A stretch of DNA of 18,434 nucleotides, taken from the NCBI GenBank assembly GCA_045114665.1, contig JBGUKW010000162.1, positions 1 through 18,434 on the forward strand, in the 5' to 3' direction. The stretch comes from CADAWZ01 sp045114665. GTDB taxonomy: Bacteria; Vulcanimicrobiota; CADAWZ01. Each line of letters starts with the position of its first letter. Positions within the stretch are counted from its first letter, which is position 1. The notes under the pieces are model-generated. The model worked only from the letters and a program-made list of their open reading frames with translations. It was not told where the DNA came from and made no database searches. The translations under genes were made by a program, and so were the position numbers. Positions 1 through 6,939 of the stretch are shown piece by piece.

Positions 1-28
1 TATAATGATTTCTTTTTCCTTTTGGCAT
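1..28 (-). CDS. 5' end of an unidentified leftward gene (runs off window)
   Basis: An ATG (complement of 26-28) opens a frame reading MPKGKRNHY before the left edge. It is preceded on the minus strand by AAGGACA (complement of 39-45) about 10 nt upstream, a plausible ribosome binding site. A TATAAT box lies further upstream (complement of 103-108). Only nine complete codons are visible, so the product cannot be recognised. The basic start is compatible with many DNA- or RNA-binding proteins, but that is speculation. The call rests on the start-site context rather than on protein similarity. Confidence 0.4.
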
Positions 29-102
29 TTTTTTTATGTCCTTATGTTTCAAATTTTTTATTTTATTCTATTTTTTTTGTCATTTTCTTTATGTCCAAAA
101 TC

Positions 103-108
103 ATTATA
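103..108 (-). promoter_or_regulatory. Extended -10 promoter for the leftward gene at the left edge
   Basis: On the minus strand the sequence reads TGGTATAATG, which matches TGnTATAAT, an extended -10 with a perfect hexamer. No good -35 lies 16 to 18 nt upstream, which is typical of extended -10 promoters. The predicted RNA start is near 96, giving a leader of about 68 nt before the ATG at 28. Confidence 0.5.
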
Positions 109-117
109 CCACATTAA

Positions 118-146
118 TTGATGAAGTTTTGAAATATTGGAATAAT
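118..146 (+). promoter_or_regulatory. Possible promoter for the LRR/coiled-coil gene
   Basis: TTGATG (118-123) and AATAAT (141-146) are separated by 17 bases and match sigma70 boxes at 4 of 6 and 5 of 6 positions. Transcription would start near 153 and give a leader of about 148 nt that contains the hairpin at 184-225. The region is so AT-rich that chance matches are likely. Confidence 0.3.
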
Positions 147-183
147 TAGTTGAATTTCTAATATACATTACAAAAAAAACAAA

Positions 184-230
184 AAAGAGAGAATTGGAGA
201 TGATTTTATTTCTAATTCTCTTTTTATTTT
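184..230 (+). terminator. Terminator-like hairpin between divergent genes
   Basis: Bases 184-195 pair with 214-225 (12 bp including one G-U). After a GG bulge, AGA/TCT continues the stem around a 10-base loop. A T-rich tract follows on the plus strand (TTTTTATTTT), and the minus strand also has T-rich sequence on its other side (complement of 172-187). It therefore looks like a bidirectional terminator. Its position upstream of a gene start suggests a leader attenuator or a leftover of a lost gene. Confidence 0.5.
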
Positions 231-300
231 CACTGAAATAGGATATTTTATAAAAAATATCAAATATTTATAAATACATAAAAAATAAGGAAGATTAGAA

Positions 301-2310
301 ATGGTTAGTGGTGGGCAAGTAAGAGATGTAATACTCGATAAAATGAATATTTTTTCTAATATTTCTAAAAAGGAATTAAAGAAAAAGAAAGTAACTCCTG
401 AAGAATATTTACGTAAACAAGACCGTTGGAAGATTCCTGAATTTTTTGATTTAGATTATGATACCTGCAGAGTTGTTGAAGTTGGAGATTCTTTGTTTGA
501 AGATTGTTCTTATTTGACAACTATTGAATTACCTAAAACTCTTAGAAAGATTGGAAACAAGTCTTTTAAAGGTTGTAGTTCTTTAAAAAAAATTAAACTT
601 CCAGAAAATCTTGAAGAAATAGGAAATTCTGCTTTTGAAGGTTGCACTTCTATAAATGTTATTGATGTTCCAGTAAATGTAAAAAAAATTGGTCAAAATG
701 CTTTTAAAGGTGTTAAATTTGTCAATTATAAGGGAAGTGCAGATGGTTCTCCTTGGGGAGCTGATAGAGCTAATTCAAAAACAACAATACAGGCAGAATC
801 TAAAACAGGATTTTTAGGTGCTGTTGTTTCTAATATTTCTGGAAAAGAGAAAGAAGAGTTAAAATCTAAGATAGAAAGTTTAGAAAAAGAAATAGAAAAA
901 AATAAATTAGAACTTTTGAATGCTCATCAAGGAATTAATTATTATCAGGAATTTGCTAAAAAAAATGAAAATCGTGCAAAAGAACTTGAAGCTAAATTGC
1001 AAAAATATGATGAAGCTTATGATGAGTTAATTTCAAAGTTGAATATTGTAAATCTCGAAAATAATAGTTTAAGAAAAGATTGCGAGCAGTTTGAAGTTAA
1101 ATATGAGGAATTAAAGTCTAAGTTTGTTCAGTTATACAATTCTAATAAACTTAATCTCAGTAAATTTGATAAATTGTCTCAAGAACATGAAAAATTAAAA
1201 AAAGAATTTGAATCAGAAAAATTTGAATTAACAAAAGATTTAGCTAAAGAAAAAACAGAAAATGCGAAATTGAAAAAAGATTTAGATGAATTGGAAGTAC
1301 AAAAATCTAAATTAGTCGAAAATTTTGAAGAAAAGACAGACGATTTATTGAAGCAATTAGATAAAAGTCATTTTTTGAAAGATGAAAAAGGATTTTTACA
1401 AAGTGATTTAGATACATATAGAGCTATTGTTGAAAAAAAATTGATAGCAGATTATGATATAAAAAAGCAAACTTTAGAAATTGAGTATGCAAAGAAAAAA
1501 AATGAGTTGGAATATGATCTTTCTCTTGTGAAAAAAAATTTGGAGATGGAAAGAGAAAACATAAAATTTGAAATTTCTTGTTGTAAGAGAAAAATTGAAG
1601 AAGATAATAAGTTTTTTATGAAAAATTTAGAGAATGCAAAATCTAAATATGAAGAACTTATAGAAGAAAATCAACTTAAAAAGCAAGAAATAGAAAAACA
1701 AAAGGAAGATTGTGAAAACGAGAAACAGGAAATAGAAAAACAAAGACAAGATTTTGAAAATGAGAAACAAGAAATAGAAAAACAAAGACAAGATTTTGAC
1801 AATCTGAAACAAGAGATAGAAAAGAAAAAACAAGATTTTGAAAACGAGAAACAAGAGATAGAAAAGCAAAGACAAGATTTTGAGAATCAGAAACAGGATA
1901 TAGAAAAGCAAAGACAAGAATTTTTAGAAAAAAATCAAGAACTTGAAAATCAGAAACAAGTATTTTTGAAAAATAATCAAGAAATTGATAAGCAGAAGCA
2001 AGAAATAGAAAAACAGAGGCAAGATATAGAAAAGCAAAGAGAAGAATTTTTAGAAAAAAATCAAGAACTCGAAAATCAAAAACAAGTATTTTTGAAAAAT
2101 AATCAAGAACTTGAGAAACAAAAGCAAGAGGTAGAAAATCAAAAACAAGTATTTTTGAAAAATAATCAAAAACTTGAGAAACAAAAGCAAGAGGTAGAAA
2201 ATCAAAAACAGGTATTTTTAGAAAAAGAACAAGAAATAGATAAAAAAGTAGAAAAAGTTAAATCTATTTATGAATACCTTCAAGAAAATATTAAAAGTAT
2301 TTGTTTATAA
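301..2310 (+). CDS. BspA-type LRR plus long coiled-coil protein with tandem repeats
   Basis: A 669-residue protein with no signal peptide or membrane segment, so probably cytoplasmic. The start is supported by AAGGAAG at 287-293, seven bases before the ATG. Residues about 60-145 hold three to four LRR_5 (BspA-like) repeats, seen as SFKGCSSLKKIKLP and AFEGCTSINVIDVP, ending in a YKGSADGSPWGA segment often found at the end of such arrays. Residues about 181-660 are a nearly uninterrupted Glu/Lys/Gln/Asn-rich coiled coil. From about residue 461 it becomes 14-residue repeats (QEIEKQRQDFENEK type) and then LEKNQELENQKQVF-type repeats. LRR_5 repeats are usually found in surface proteins, so their fusion to a non-exported coiled coil is unusual. 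It may be a scaffold or filament-forming protein. No enzymatic motif is visible and the function is unknown. Confidence 0.85.
   Translation: MVSGGQVRDVILDKMNIFSNISKKELKKKKVTPEEYLRKQDRWKIPEFFDLDYDTCRVVEVGDSLFEDCSYLTTIELPKTLRKIGNKSFKGCSSLKKIKLPENLEEIGNSAFEGCTSINVIDVPVNVKKIGQNAFKGVKFVNYKGSADGSPWGADRANSKTTIQAESKTGFLGAVVSNISGKEKEELKSKIESLEKEIEKNKLELLNAHQGINYYQEFAKKNENRAKELEAKLQKYDEAYDELISKLNIVNLENNSLRKDCEQFEVKYEELKSKFVQLYNSNKLNLSKFDKLSQEHEKLKKEFESEKFELTKDLAKEKTENAKLKKDLDELEVQKSKLVENFEEKTDDLLKQLDKSHFLKDEKGFLQSDLDTYRAIVEKKLIADYDIKKQTLEIEYAKKKNELEYDLSLVKKNLEMERENIKFEISCCKRKIEEDNKFFMKNLENAKSKYEELIEENQLKKQEIEKQKEDCENEKQEIEKQRQDFENEKQEIEKQRQDFDNLKQEIEKKKQDFENEKQEIEKQRQDFENQKQDIEKQRQEFLEKNQELENQKQVFLKNNQEIDKQKQEIEKQRQDIEKQREEFLEKNQELENQKQVFLKNNQELEKQKQEVENQKQVFLKNNQKLEKQKQEVENQKQVFLEKEQEIDKKVEKVKSIYEYLQENIKSICL
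1684..2240 (+). repeat. Nested tandem repeats (42, 63 and 126 bp) in the coiled-coil gene
   Basis: CAAGAAATAGAAAAACAA-like units start at about 1684, 1726, 1768, 1810, 1852 and 1894, an exact 42-bp period (14 codons). The segment beginning GAATTTTTAGAAAAA at 1918 recurs at 2044, 126 bp (three units) later. The segment beginning CAAAAGCAAGAGGTAG at 2119 recurs at 2182, 63 bp later. All periods are multiples of 21 bp, so the frame and the heptad phase are preserved. Confidence 0.9.
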
Positions 2311-2312
2311 AG

Positions 2313-2360
2313 AAAAAAAGACTGTGAAAAAATAATCTTATTTTTTCACAGTCTTTTTTT
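2313..2360. terminator. Bidirectional terminator between convergent genes
   Basis: Bases 2313-2333 are perfectly complementary to 2340-2360: a 21-bp stem with a GACTGTG core flanked by A and T runs, and a six-base loop (AATCTT). It sits between the stop of the coiled-coil gene and the stop of the leftward Nif3-family gene. T runs are present in both directions. Confidence 0.93.
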
Positions 2361-2363
2361 TAG

Positions 2364-3125
2364 CTAAATACCTGTTGGGAAGTCGAAAAATTCTGTTTCT
2401 ACTTCGAATTTTTCTTTTATGTGATTCATTAAAAGTTTGATTCCTGTCGTTTCTGTTGCATAATGACCTGCACATAACATTGAAGTATTATTTTCCATTG
2501 CTGTGTGGTATTGTGCATGTGAAGTTTCACCTGTTATGAAGAGATCGAGTTCTTCTTTTATTGCTTCGCTCAAATCAGAAGCCGAACTTCCTGAAATTAT
2601 TCCTATTGTTGAAATATTTTTATTTTCTTCATTTGAAATTAAAATGCTATTTGTTTTTAGTTTTTCGTCTATAAGTTTTTTGATTTCAGAAAGTTTTTGG
2701 GGAGTATTTAATTTAATTTTTACTCCGATAGGTTTTCCTTTAAAATAGGCAAATTGACCGATAACTTCAAAGTTATCAAATAATTTTGCTATTCCAATGT
2801 TGTTTCCGATTTCAATGTGCATATCGAGTGGAAGATGGACTGCATAAAGTGAAATATCATTTACGAGCATTGTTTTTATTCTTTTTTTGTTGAATCCAGT
2901 AACAGGAAGGATATTTTTCCACATCATTCCATGGTGGCAAATAAGCATTTGACAATTATTTTTTATTGCTTCTTCTGCCGTCTTTTGACAAAAATCAACA
3001 GAGAAACCAATTTTTTTTATATCTTCTATTCCCTCTATTTGAAGTCCGTTATATGCGTAATCATCTATTTTGTCTATATCAAAAAGATTAGATAAATATT
3101 TTGTTATTTCGTCTCTTTTTATCAT
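2364..3125 (-). CDS. Nif3-family dinuclear metal centre protein (YbgI-like)
   Basis: A 253-residue protein of the Nif3/YbgI (DUF34) family, often annotated 'GTP cyclohydrolase 1 type 2 homolog'; the true reaction is not settled. The expected metal ligands are visible: H64-H65 in CHHGMMW, D101 in HLPLDMH, and H221 plus E225 in AGHYATE. This matches the spacing I recall for E. coli YbgI. The length fits the short form without the inserted PII-like domain. I chose the ATG at 3125, preceded by AGGG seven bases upstream. An open frame continues upstream to a TTG at 3167, but that has no good ribosome site and adds 14 residues foreign to the family. It is the last gene of the leftward block, 75 bp after the TPR-like gene, and ends at the shared terminator. 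Confidence 0.9.
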   Translation of the reverse strand: MIKRDEITKYLSNLFDIDKIDDYAYNGLQIEGIEDIKKIGFSVDFCQKTAEEAIKNNCQMLICHHGMMWKNILPVTGFNKKRIKTMLVNDISLYAVHLPLDMHIEIGNNIGIAKLFDNFEVIGQFAYFKGKPIGVKIKLNTPQKLSEIKKLIDEKLKTNSILISNEENKNISTIGIISGSSASDLSEAIKEELDLFITGETSHAQYHTAMENNTSMLCAGHYATETTGIKLLMNHIKEKFEVETEFFDFPTGI

Positions 3126-3200
3126 TTTTTTACCCTTTTCACTTGAGTTTGTGCAGAAAATTAACAAATTAAATATATAAAAATATAGTTTACCACTCTC

Positions 3201-3893
3201 TTATTTTTTTGGTAGATATGGGTGAGCTAATATATAATCAGTTGCAGTTACATCATTTCTATTAGATGCTTTTACATAGTCATTAAGTTCTATATCGTAA
3301 ATTTCTGCTTCTTTACTTCTTCCTATTTTCTTTAAAATATCACTTATTCTTGAATCTATCCAAACTATTTTTATCCAATCATCATAAACAGGAGTTTTTT
3401 GAGTTCTAAATGTTCTTGCTTTCATTAAAAATGGAAGTGCTTCTTTATATTTTTTATCAAAATATAGTAAAAAGCCATATTCCCAATTTAATTCAAATGC
3501 GTCTGGATTGTTTGTAATTCCCTCTTGTAAAAATTTAATGCTTTCTTGTTTTTTCTTTAAATTTACAGAAAGATGATATGCACCATAATCATAAGCCTGT
3601 ACAAAATGTGGATCGAGAATTGTTATCAATCTTATCAAAGGCATTATTGGCTCATTATTTCTAAAATCAAGCCCTTGATATTCGTATTCATGCTGATAAT
3701 AGTCTGTTTTCATCCACAGAATAGCTGCTGCTGTATATCGCAATTCACCTAAAATATCGAGTAGAGCAGAGGGGGAATTATCTGCATTATTTCTGTTATT
3801 AAATGAGATTTCTGCATATTTGTCGAGGACAAAACCAGATGACAATATTATTATTGACAGTATTGATAAATATATTATGATTTTTTTGTTCAT
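3201..3893 (-). CDS. Membrane-anchored TPR-like protein linked to an ABC exporter
   Basis: A 230-residue protein whose N-terminus (residues 4-23) is a hydrophobic signal anchor, so the rest is probably outside the inner membrane. Residues 44-66 carry an ILGELRYTAAAILWMKTDYY segment. Residues about 86-165 look like helical TPR units, with the phrases ILDPHFVQAYDYGAYHL, DAFELNWEYGFLLY and YKEALPFLMKAR. From memory, similar 'L-DPH' TPR-like proteins occur beside ABC-2 transporters in other bacteria, but I cannot verify this here. AGGA lies eight bases before the ATG. The gene follows the His-rich gene with a 26-bp gap, so it is probably the last member of the ABC operon. Substrate and partner are unknown; it could be an adaptor or assembly factor. 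Confidence 0.75.
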   Translation of the reverse strand: MNKKIIIYLSILSIIILSSGFVLDKYAEISFNNRNNADNSPSALLDILGELRYTAAAILWMKTDYYQHEYEYQGLDFRNNEPIMPLIRLITILDPHFVQAYDYGAYHLSVNLKKKQESIKFLQEGITNNPDAFELNWEYGFLLYFDKKYKEALPFLMKARTFRTQKTPVYDDWIKIVWIDSRISDILKKIGRSKEAEIYDIELNDYVKASNRNDVTATDYILAHPYLPKK

Positions 3894-3919
3894 TCTCTAA
3901 TTCCTAAATATAGGTGTAC

Positions 3920-4372
3920 TTATTTTTTGAAGTTATTTGAAATTAATCTATAAATCACTATAATCCCAAATAATGAAAATAAAATGAGGCAGTATTTTTT
4001 CATTATATCTATTGTTTCTGGTTCTCTCCATGCTTTGTGAAAATATTCACATTCATCATGCTCATGGTCGTGACGATGTTCTTCTCTGCCAAATTCTGCA
4101 TTTTCGCCTGTTAAATCTGTATGAACCTGTTCATGTTTATGCTCATGTCCATGCTCATCAACATGTGCATATTCTGAATCATTTTCATCAGATTCATCTT
4201 CTTCTGTTTCTTCTTTTGAAGTTTCAGTTACTTTATATTTATCTGTTGATTCAATAGATTCTTTTTGAACTTCTGCTGTGTTATCTTGTGCATAAACTAT
4301 TGGAATATTTATTGATATAAATATTAGAACTAATGTTATGAATATTATCTTTATATATTTTGAAAAAAACAT
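3920..4372 (-). CDS. His-rich exported protein with C-terminal membrane anchor
   Basis: A 150-residue protein with a signal peptide (residues 1-28, cleavage likely after VYA) and an acidic linker (residues 30-68, rich in Glu, Asp, Ser and Thr). A histidine-rich stretch follows at residues 70-112, with eleven His in clusters such as DEHGHEHKHEQVH and EEHRHDHEHDECEYFH. A transmembrane helix at residues 126-143 and a short basic tail come last. The His/Asp/Glu clusters could bind Zn, Ni or Cu outside the inner membrane, which is inference. Six bases separate it from the permease stop, and the permease stop codon lies within its TGAGG ribosome site, so the two are probably translationally coupled. 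I recognise no named family. Confidence 0.75.
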   Translation of the reverse strand: MFFSKYIKIIFITLVLIFISINIPIVYAQDNTAEVQKESIESTDKYKVTETSKEETEEDESDENDSEYAHVDEHGHEHKHEQVHTDLTGENAEFGREEHRHDHEHDECEYFHKAWREPETIDIMKKYCLILFSLFGIIVIYRLISNNFKK

Positions 4373-4378
4373 AAAGCC

Positions 4379-5152
4379 TCACAAATCCTTTTTTTCAAAT
4401 AGTATTGTCGCTATCATAACTGTAAGTATCACATAAGCTAAGCCATATACAGTTGCCCAAGCAAAATAACCTTGTGGCAAGGTGTTCATGTGAACTACTG
4501 CATCTTTTATGTTGAAACAATCAAATTTTGGAATTATCAATTTTATAAAAACTACTAAATCGAGCAATACTTTTGGAAGTCTGCCATTTAAATATTGTAT
4601 ATAAGGTGTGGAAATACCGCCTAACACATATAAAAAGACTGTTATTGACAATGTCAAAGGATATGAAGTAAAAAGTGAAAATAATAGCATTAATCCGCCT
4701 ATTATTCCACATTGTAGGATATTTAATATAATTGAATTTATGATCATTACATTCCAATTATCACTGTAAATTTTCATAACTGCCATTAGTTCAAGTCCTA
4801 AAATTAATAAATTTACAGCAATAATTGACATCAAGCCTACATATTTTCCAGTTATATAAGTGCCTCTTGTTATTGGTTGAGTTATAAATGGATATATTGT
4901 CTTTGTTTCAATTTCTTTTGGTATTACATTTAAAAAAAGGCTTAGTGTCAATACTATGCCGAAAAGTGCTATACCTGAAAGAGAAATATCTTTCATTATT
5001 GTAACTTGAGCACCTAAATCGAAAGATGTGAAAGAGGCTGAAAATGCAATTAAAGCAAAGGACAAAAATAAAAGTATGTAGAGTATTTTTTTCCTTATGT
5101 TTTCTTCAATCGTTAGTTGTGCTATTATAAGTGCCTGTTTTATATTTTTCAT
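4379..5152 (-). CDS. ABC-2 type transporter permease
   Basis: A 257-residue membrane protein with about six transmembrane helices (near residues 23-43, 57-76, 105-127, 135-160, 165-185 and 232-252). After helix 2 it has the typical ABC-2 cytoplasmic coupling motif, residues 78-106, including PKEIETKTIYPFITQPITRG and GKYVG. It is the membrane half of an exporter with the ATPase encoded just upstream. The ribosome site AGAGGAAG starts right after the ATPase stop codon, and the gap is 15 bp, so the genes are co-transcribed. The transported substrate cannot be deduced. ABC-2 systems export drugs, polysaccharides or lipids, or act on the envelope. Confidence 0.9.
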   Translation of the reverse strand: MKNIKQALIIAQLTIEENIRKKILYILLFLSFALIAFSASFTSFDLGAQVTIMKDISLSGIALFGIVLTLSLFLNVIPKEIETKTIYPFITQPITRGTYITGKYVGLMSIIAVNLLILGLELMAVMKIYSDNWNVMIINSIILNILQCGIIGGLMLLFSLFTSYPLTLSITVFLYVLGGISTPYIQYLNGRLPKVLLDLVVFIKLIIPKFDCFNIKDAVVHMNTLPQGYFAWATVYGLAYVILTVMIATILFEKKDL

Positions 5153-5167
5153 TTTTTTTCTTCCTCT

Positions 5168-6169
5168 TTAGTTCTCTTTTGACTTTACTTTTTTGTTTTT
5201 TTTCTTCTTATCTTCTTTGTCTTTCTTATCTTCTTTATCTTTCTTATCTTCTTTTGGAGCAACAAGGTCAAAGAATATCTCTTCAAGATCTCCATAACCT
5301 GGTATTGTATTGACTACTACTCCACCATTTTCTGATACCAATTTAAATATTTCTGGTACATCGTTTGAGGGGAGTGTTGTTGTTAAGTGCAAATTTTCTT
5401 TCTGTTCTATTTTTATATTTTTTTCTTTGAAAAGTTTTGCTATTTTATCTTCTTTATCTTGAATTGTCATTGTATAGACATTCTTGTCATAACTCAAAAA
5501 TTCAGATATTTTATTTATTGATAGCATCTTTCCTTTATTTATGATTCCTATCGAATCACATAGTTTTTCAACTTCTGAAAGGTTATGTGAACTTAAAAAA
5601 ATACTTATTCCTTTTGAACTAAGCCTTTTTATAATGTCTTTAACTTCTTTTCTTCCTATTGGATCTAATCCACTTGTAGGCTCATCGAGTATCAACAATT
5701 CAGGATTGCCCAAAAGTGCCAAAGCAATGCCAAATCTCTGCAACATTCCCTTTGAATAGCCTTTTAATTTTTCATTTCTTCTGTCATATAGACCAACTAA
5801 TTTTAAGTTCAAATCAATTCTTTTATCTGCTTCTTCTTTAGAAAGTAATTTTAATGAGGCATAATATCTCAAAAGATTTTTTGCTTCAAGAAATTTATAG
5901 TAATAGGCTATTTCAGAAAGATAGCCTATTTTTGCCATTGCTTCAGGACTTCCTGATGGTTTACCTAAAACCTTAACTGTTCCTGAGGTAGGGTGGATGA
6001 GACCTAAAAATAGTTTGATAGATGTCGTTTTGCCTGCTCCATTTGGTCCAATGAATCCAAAAATTTGTCCTTTTTCTATTTTTAAATTCAAGTTATCAAG
6101 AGCTAATATTTTCTTACCTTCTGTTTTGTATGTTTTTGAAAGATTTTCTGTTTCTATTACAAATTCCAT
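5168..6169 (-). CDS. ABC transporter ATP-binding protein with charged C-terminal tail
   Basis: A 333-residue ABC ATPase with all nucleotide-binding motifs: Walker A GPNGAGKTT (41-49), Q-loop region IGYLSE (81-86, Glu where Gln is common), signature GYSKGMLQR (137-145), Walker B LLILDEP (158-164) and H-loop H195. It is of the ABC-2 exporter type (CcmA/NatA-like) and should power the adjacent permease. Residues about 225-305 are a C-terminal accessory domain. The last 26 or so residues are a Lys/Glu/Asp tail built of KEDKKD hexapeptides encoded by 18-bp repeats. AGGA lies about seven bases before the ATG. The gene follows the PilZ-like gene by 59 bp. Confidence 0.95.
   Translation of the reverse strand: MEFVIETENLSKTYKTEGKKILALDNLNLKIEKGQIFGFIGPNGAGKTTSIKLFLGLIHPTSGTVKVLGKPSGSPEAMAKIGYLSEIAYYYKFLEAKNLLRYYASLKLLSKEEADKRIDLNLKLVGLYDRRNEKLKGYSKGMLQRFGIALALLGNPELLILDEPTSGLDPIGRKEVKDIIKRLSSKGISIFLSSHNLSEVEKLCDSIGIINKGKMLSINKISEFLSYDKNVYTMTIQDKEDKIAKLFKEKNIKIEQKENLHLTTTLPSNDVPEIFKLVSENGGVVVNTIPGYGDLEEIFFDLVAPKEDKKDKEDKKDKEDKKKKNKKVKSKEN
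5207..5255 (-). repeat. 18-bp tandem repeat coding for KEDKKD
   Basis: CTTATCTTCTTTGTCTTT (5207-5224) is followed by a one-base variant (5225-5242) and a partial third copy (5243-5255). It encodes the charged tail of the ABC ATPase. Slippage could change the number of hexapeptides without a frameshift. Confidence 0.85.
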
Positions 6170-6185
6170 TTTATAATCCTTTTAT

Positions 6186-6212
6186 AATTAGTTTTTTTAG
6201 ATTTCACTAATT
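6186..6212 (-). promoter_or_regulatory. Inverted repeat upstream of the ABC ATPase
   Basis: AATTAGT (6186-6192) and ACTAATT (6206-6212) form perfect 7-bp arms around 13 bases, just before the ribosome site of the ATPase. A run of 12 A on the plus strand (6217-6228, T12 on the coding strand) directly follows the stop of the upstream gene. It may be an operator or a weak leader hairpin. The base composition makes chance plausible. Confidence 0.3.
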
Positions 6213-6228
6213 TTGCAAAAAAAAAAAA

Positions 6229-6939
6229 TTATATGGATTCTGCTTGTTTTTCGCTAATTTCGCCTTGAATCATCTTTATAAGGTTATCATTTAATAATTC
6301 TATGCTTTTTTCTGGAATATAGCTAAATTCAAGCCAGCCCTTTGACATTCCATTCATATTTTTCTTTTCAAATAGAACTTTTGATTCCACTGGAACTGCT
6401 CTTTCACCATCTATCATAAAAATTTTTATCAAAAATTTTCTATCTGAAGGAAGTGGAGTTTGTGAGGTATATTCTATTCCCTTATTTGAGAATGTTGTTA
6501 TAAAAATAAAATATGTCTCCCATTCACTATAAACTTCATTATATATCTGTATATTAAAATTTTTATGGGGATGGACTGTTTTTACTTTTGTTTTTGTTTT
6601 TACCCCATAATTTCCTGCAATACAAGTTATAAGTATTCCTGCTTCTGGTGTTACTGAATCATAAGTCATTTCATATTTTTTATATCCATACTGCATTGTA
6701 TGTTTTTCTGTTAGATATACAGTAAAACTGCCTGAATCGTTATTATAAAAAAGTTTAACTGAAAATGGGGCAGTTTCAGGAAGTTCTGTTTTTGCAATTA
6801 TAGTTATTGAATTATCGTCTATTTCATCTATATAAACATTTTCTTTTATCGGATAACTTGTATTTGAAAAAAATTCAAAAGGAAATGTCTTTTTTAATGT
6901 AATTTTTTGTGGAAGTATGATGTCAAATGTTTGATTCAC
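6229..6939 (-). CDS. Unknown beta-rich protein, PilZ-like C-terminal half
   Basis: A 236-residue protein with no signal peptide or membrane helix, alternating hydrophobic/polar and therefore probably beta-rich. The C-terminal half (about 120-225) resembles a PilZ barrel: TFSNKGIEYTS (149-159) sits where PilZ has (D/N)xSxxG, followed by LPSDRKFLIKIFM, a V-rich strand and GWLEFSYIPE. The RxxxR motif needed to bind cyclic-di-GMP is absent, so binding is unlikely. The N-terminal half may be a second, YcgR-N-like barrel. It starts with GTG, overlaps the amidase-like gene by four bases (GTGA), and its strong AGGAGG site lies in the last codons of that gene, so translation is coupled. The PilZ assignment is by eye only. 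Confidence 0.6.
   Translation of the reverse strand: MNQTFDIILPQKITLKKTFPFEFFSNTSYPIKENVYIDEIDDNSITIIAKTELPETAPFSVKLFYNNDSGSFTVYLTEKHTMQYGYKKYEMTYDSVTPEAGILITCIAGNYGVKTKTKVKTVHPHKNFNIQIYNEVYSEWETYFIFITTFSNKGIEYTSQTPLPSDRKFLIKIFMIDGERAVPVESKVLFEKKNMNGMSKGWLEFSYIPEKSIELLNDNLIKMIQGEISEKQAESI

Noticed and set aside
1..108. MITE-like element with 11-bp terminal inverted repeats
   Set aside because: One arm overlaps the -10 box and the other the coding start of a leftward gene, and no target duplication is visible.
1627..1917. Leu/Phe-rich open frame opposite the coiled-coil repeats
   Set aside because: It is an antisense shadow of Glu/Lys/Gln codons and looks membrane-like only because of that.
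3126..3167. Longer N-terminus for the Nif3-family protein
   Set aside because: TTG start, no ribosome site, and residues that do not fit the family; the ATG at 3125 has AGGG at good spacing.
4012..4257. His-rich plus-strand frame opposite the His-rich gene
   Set aside because: CAT/ATG complementarity makes both strands His/Met-rich; the minus-strand protein has the signal peptide, anchor and ribosome site.
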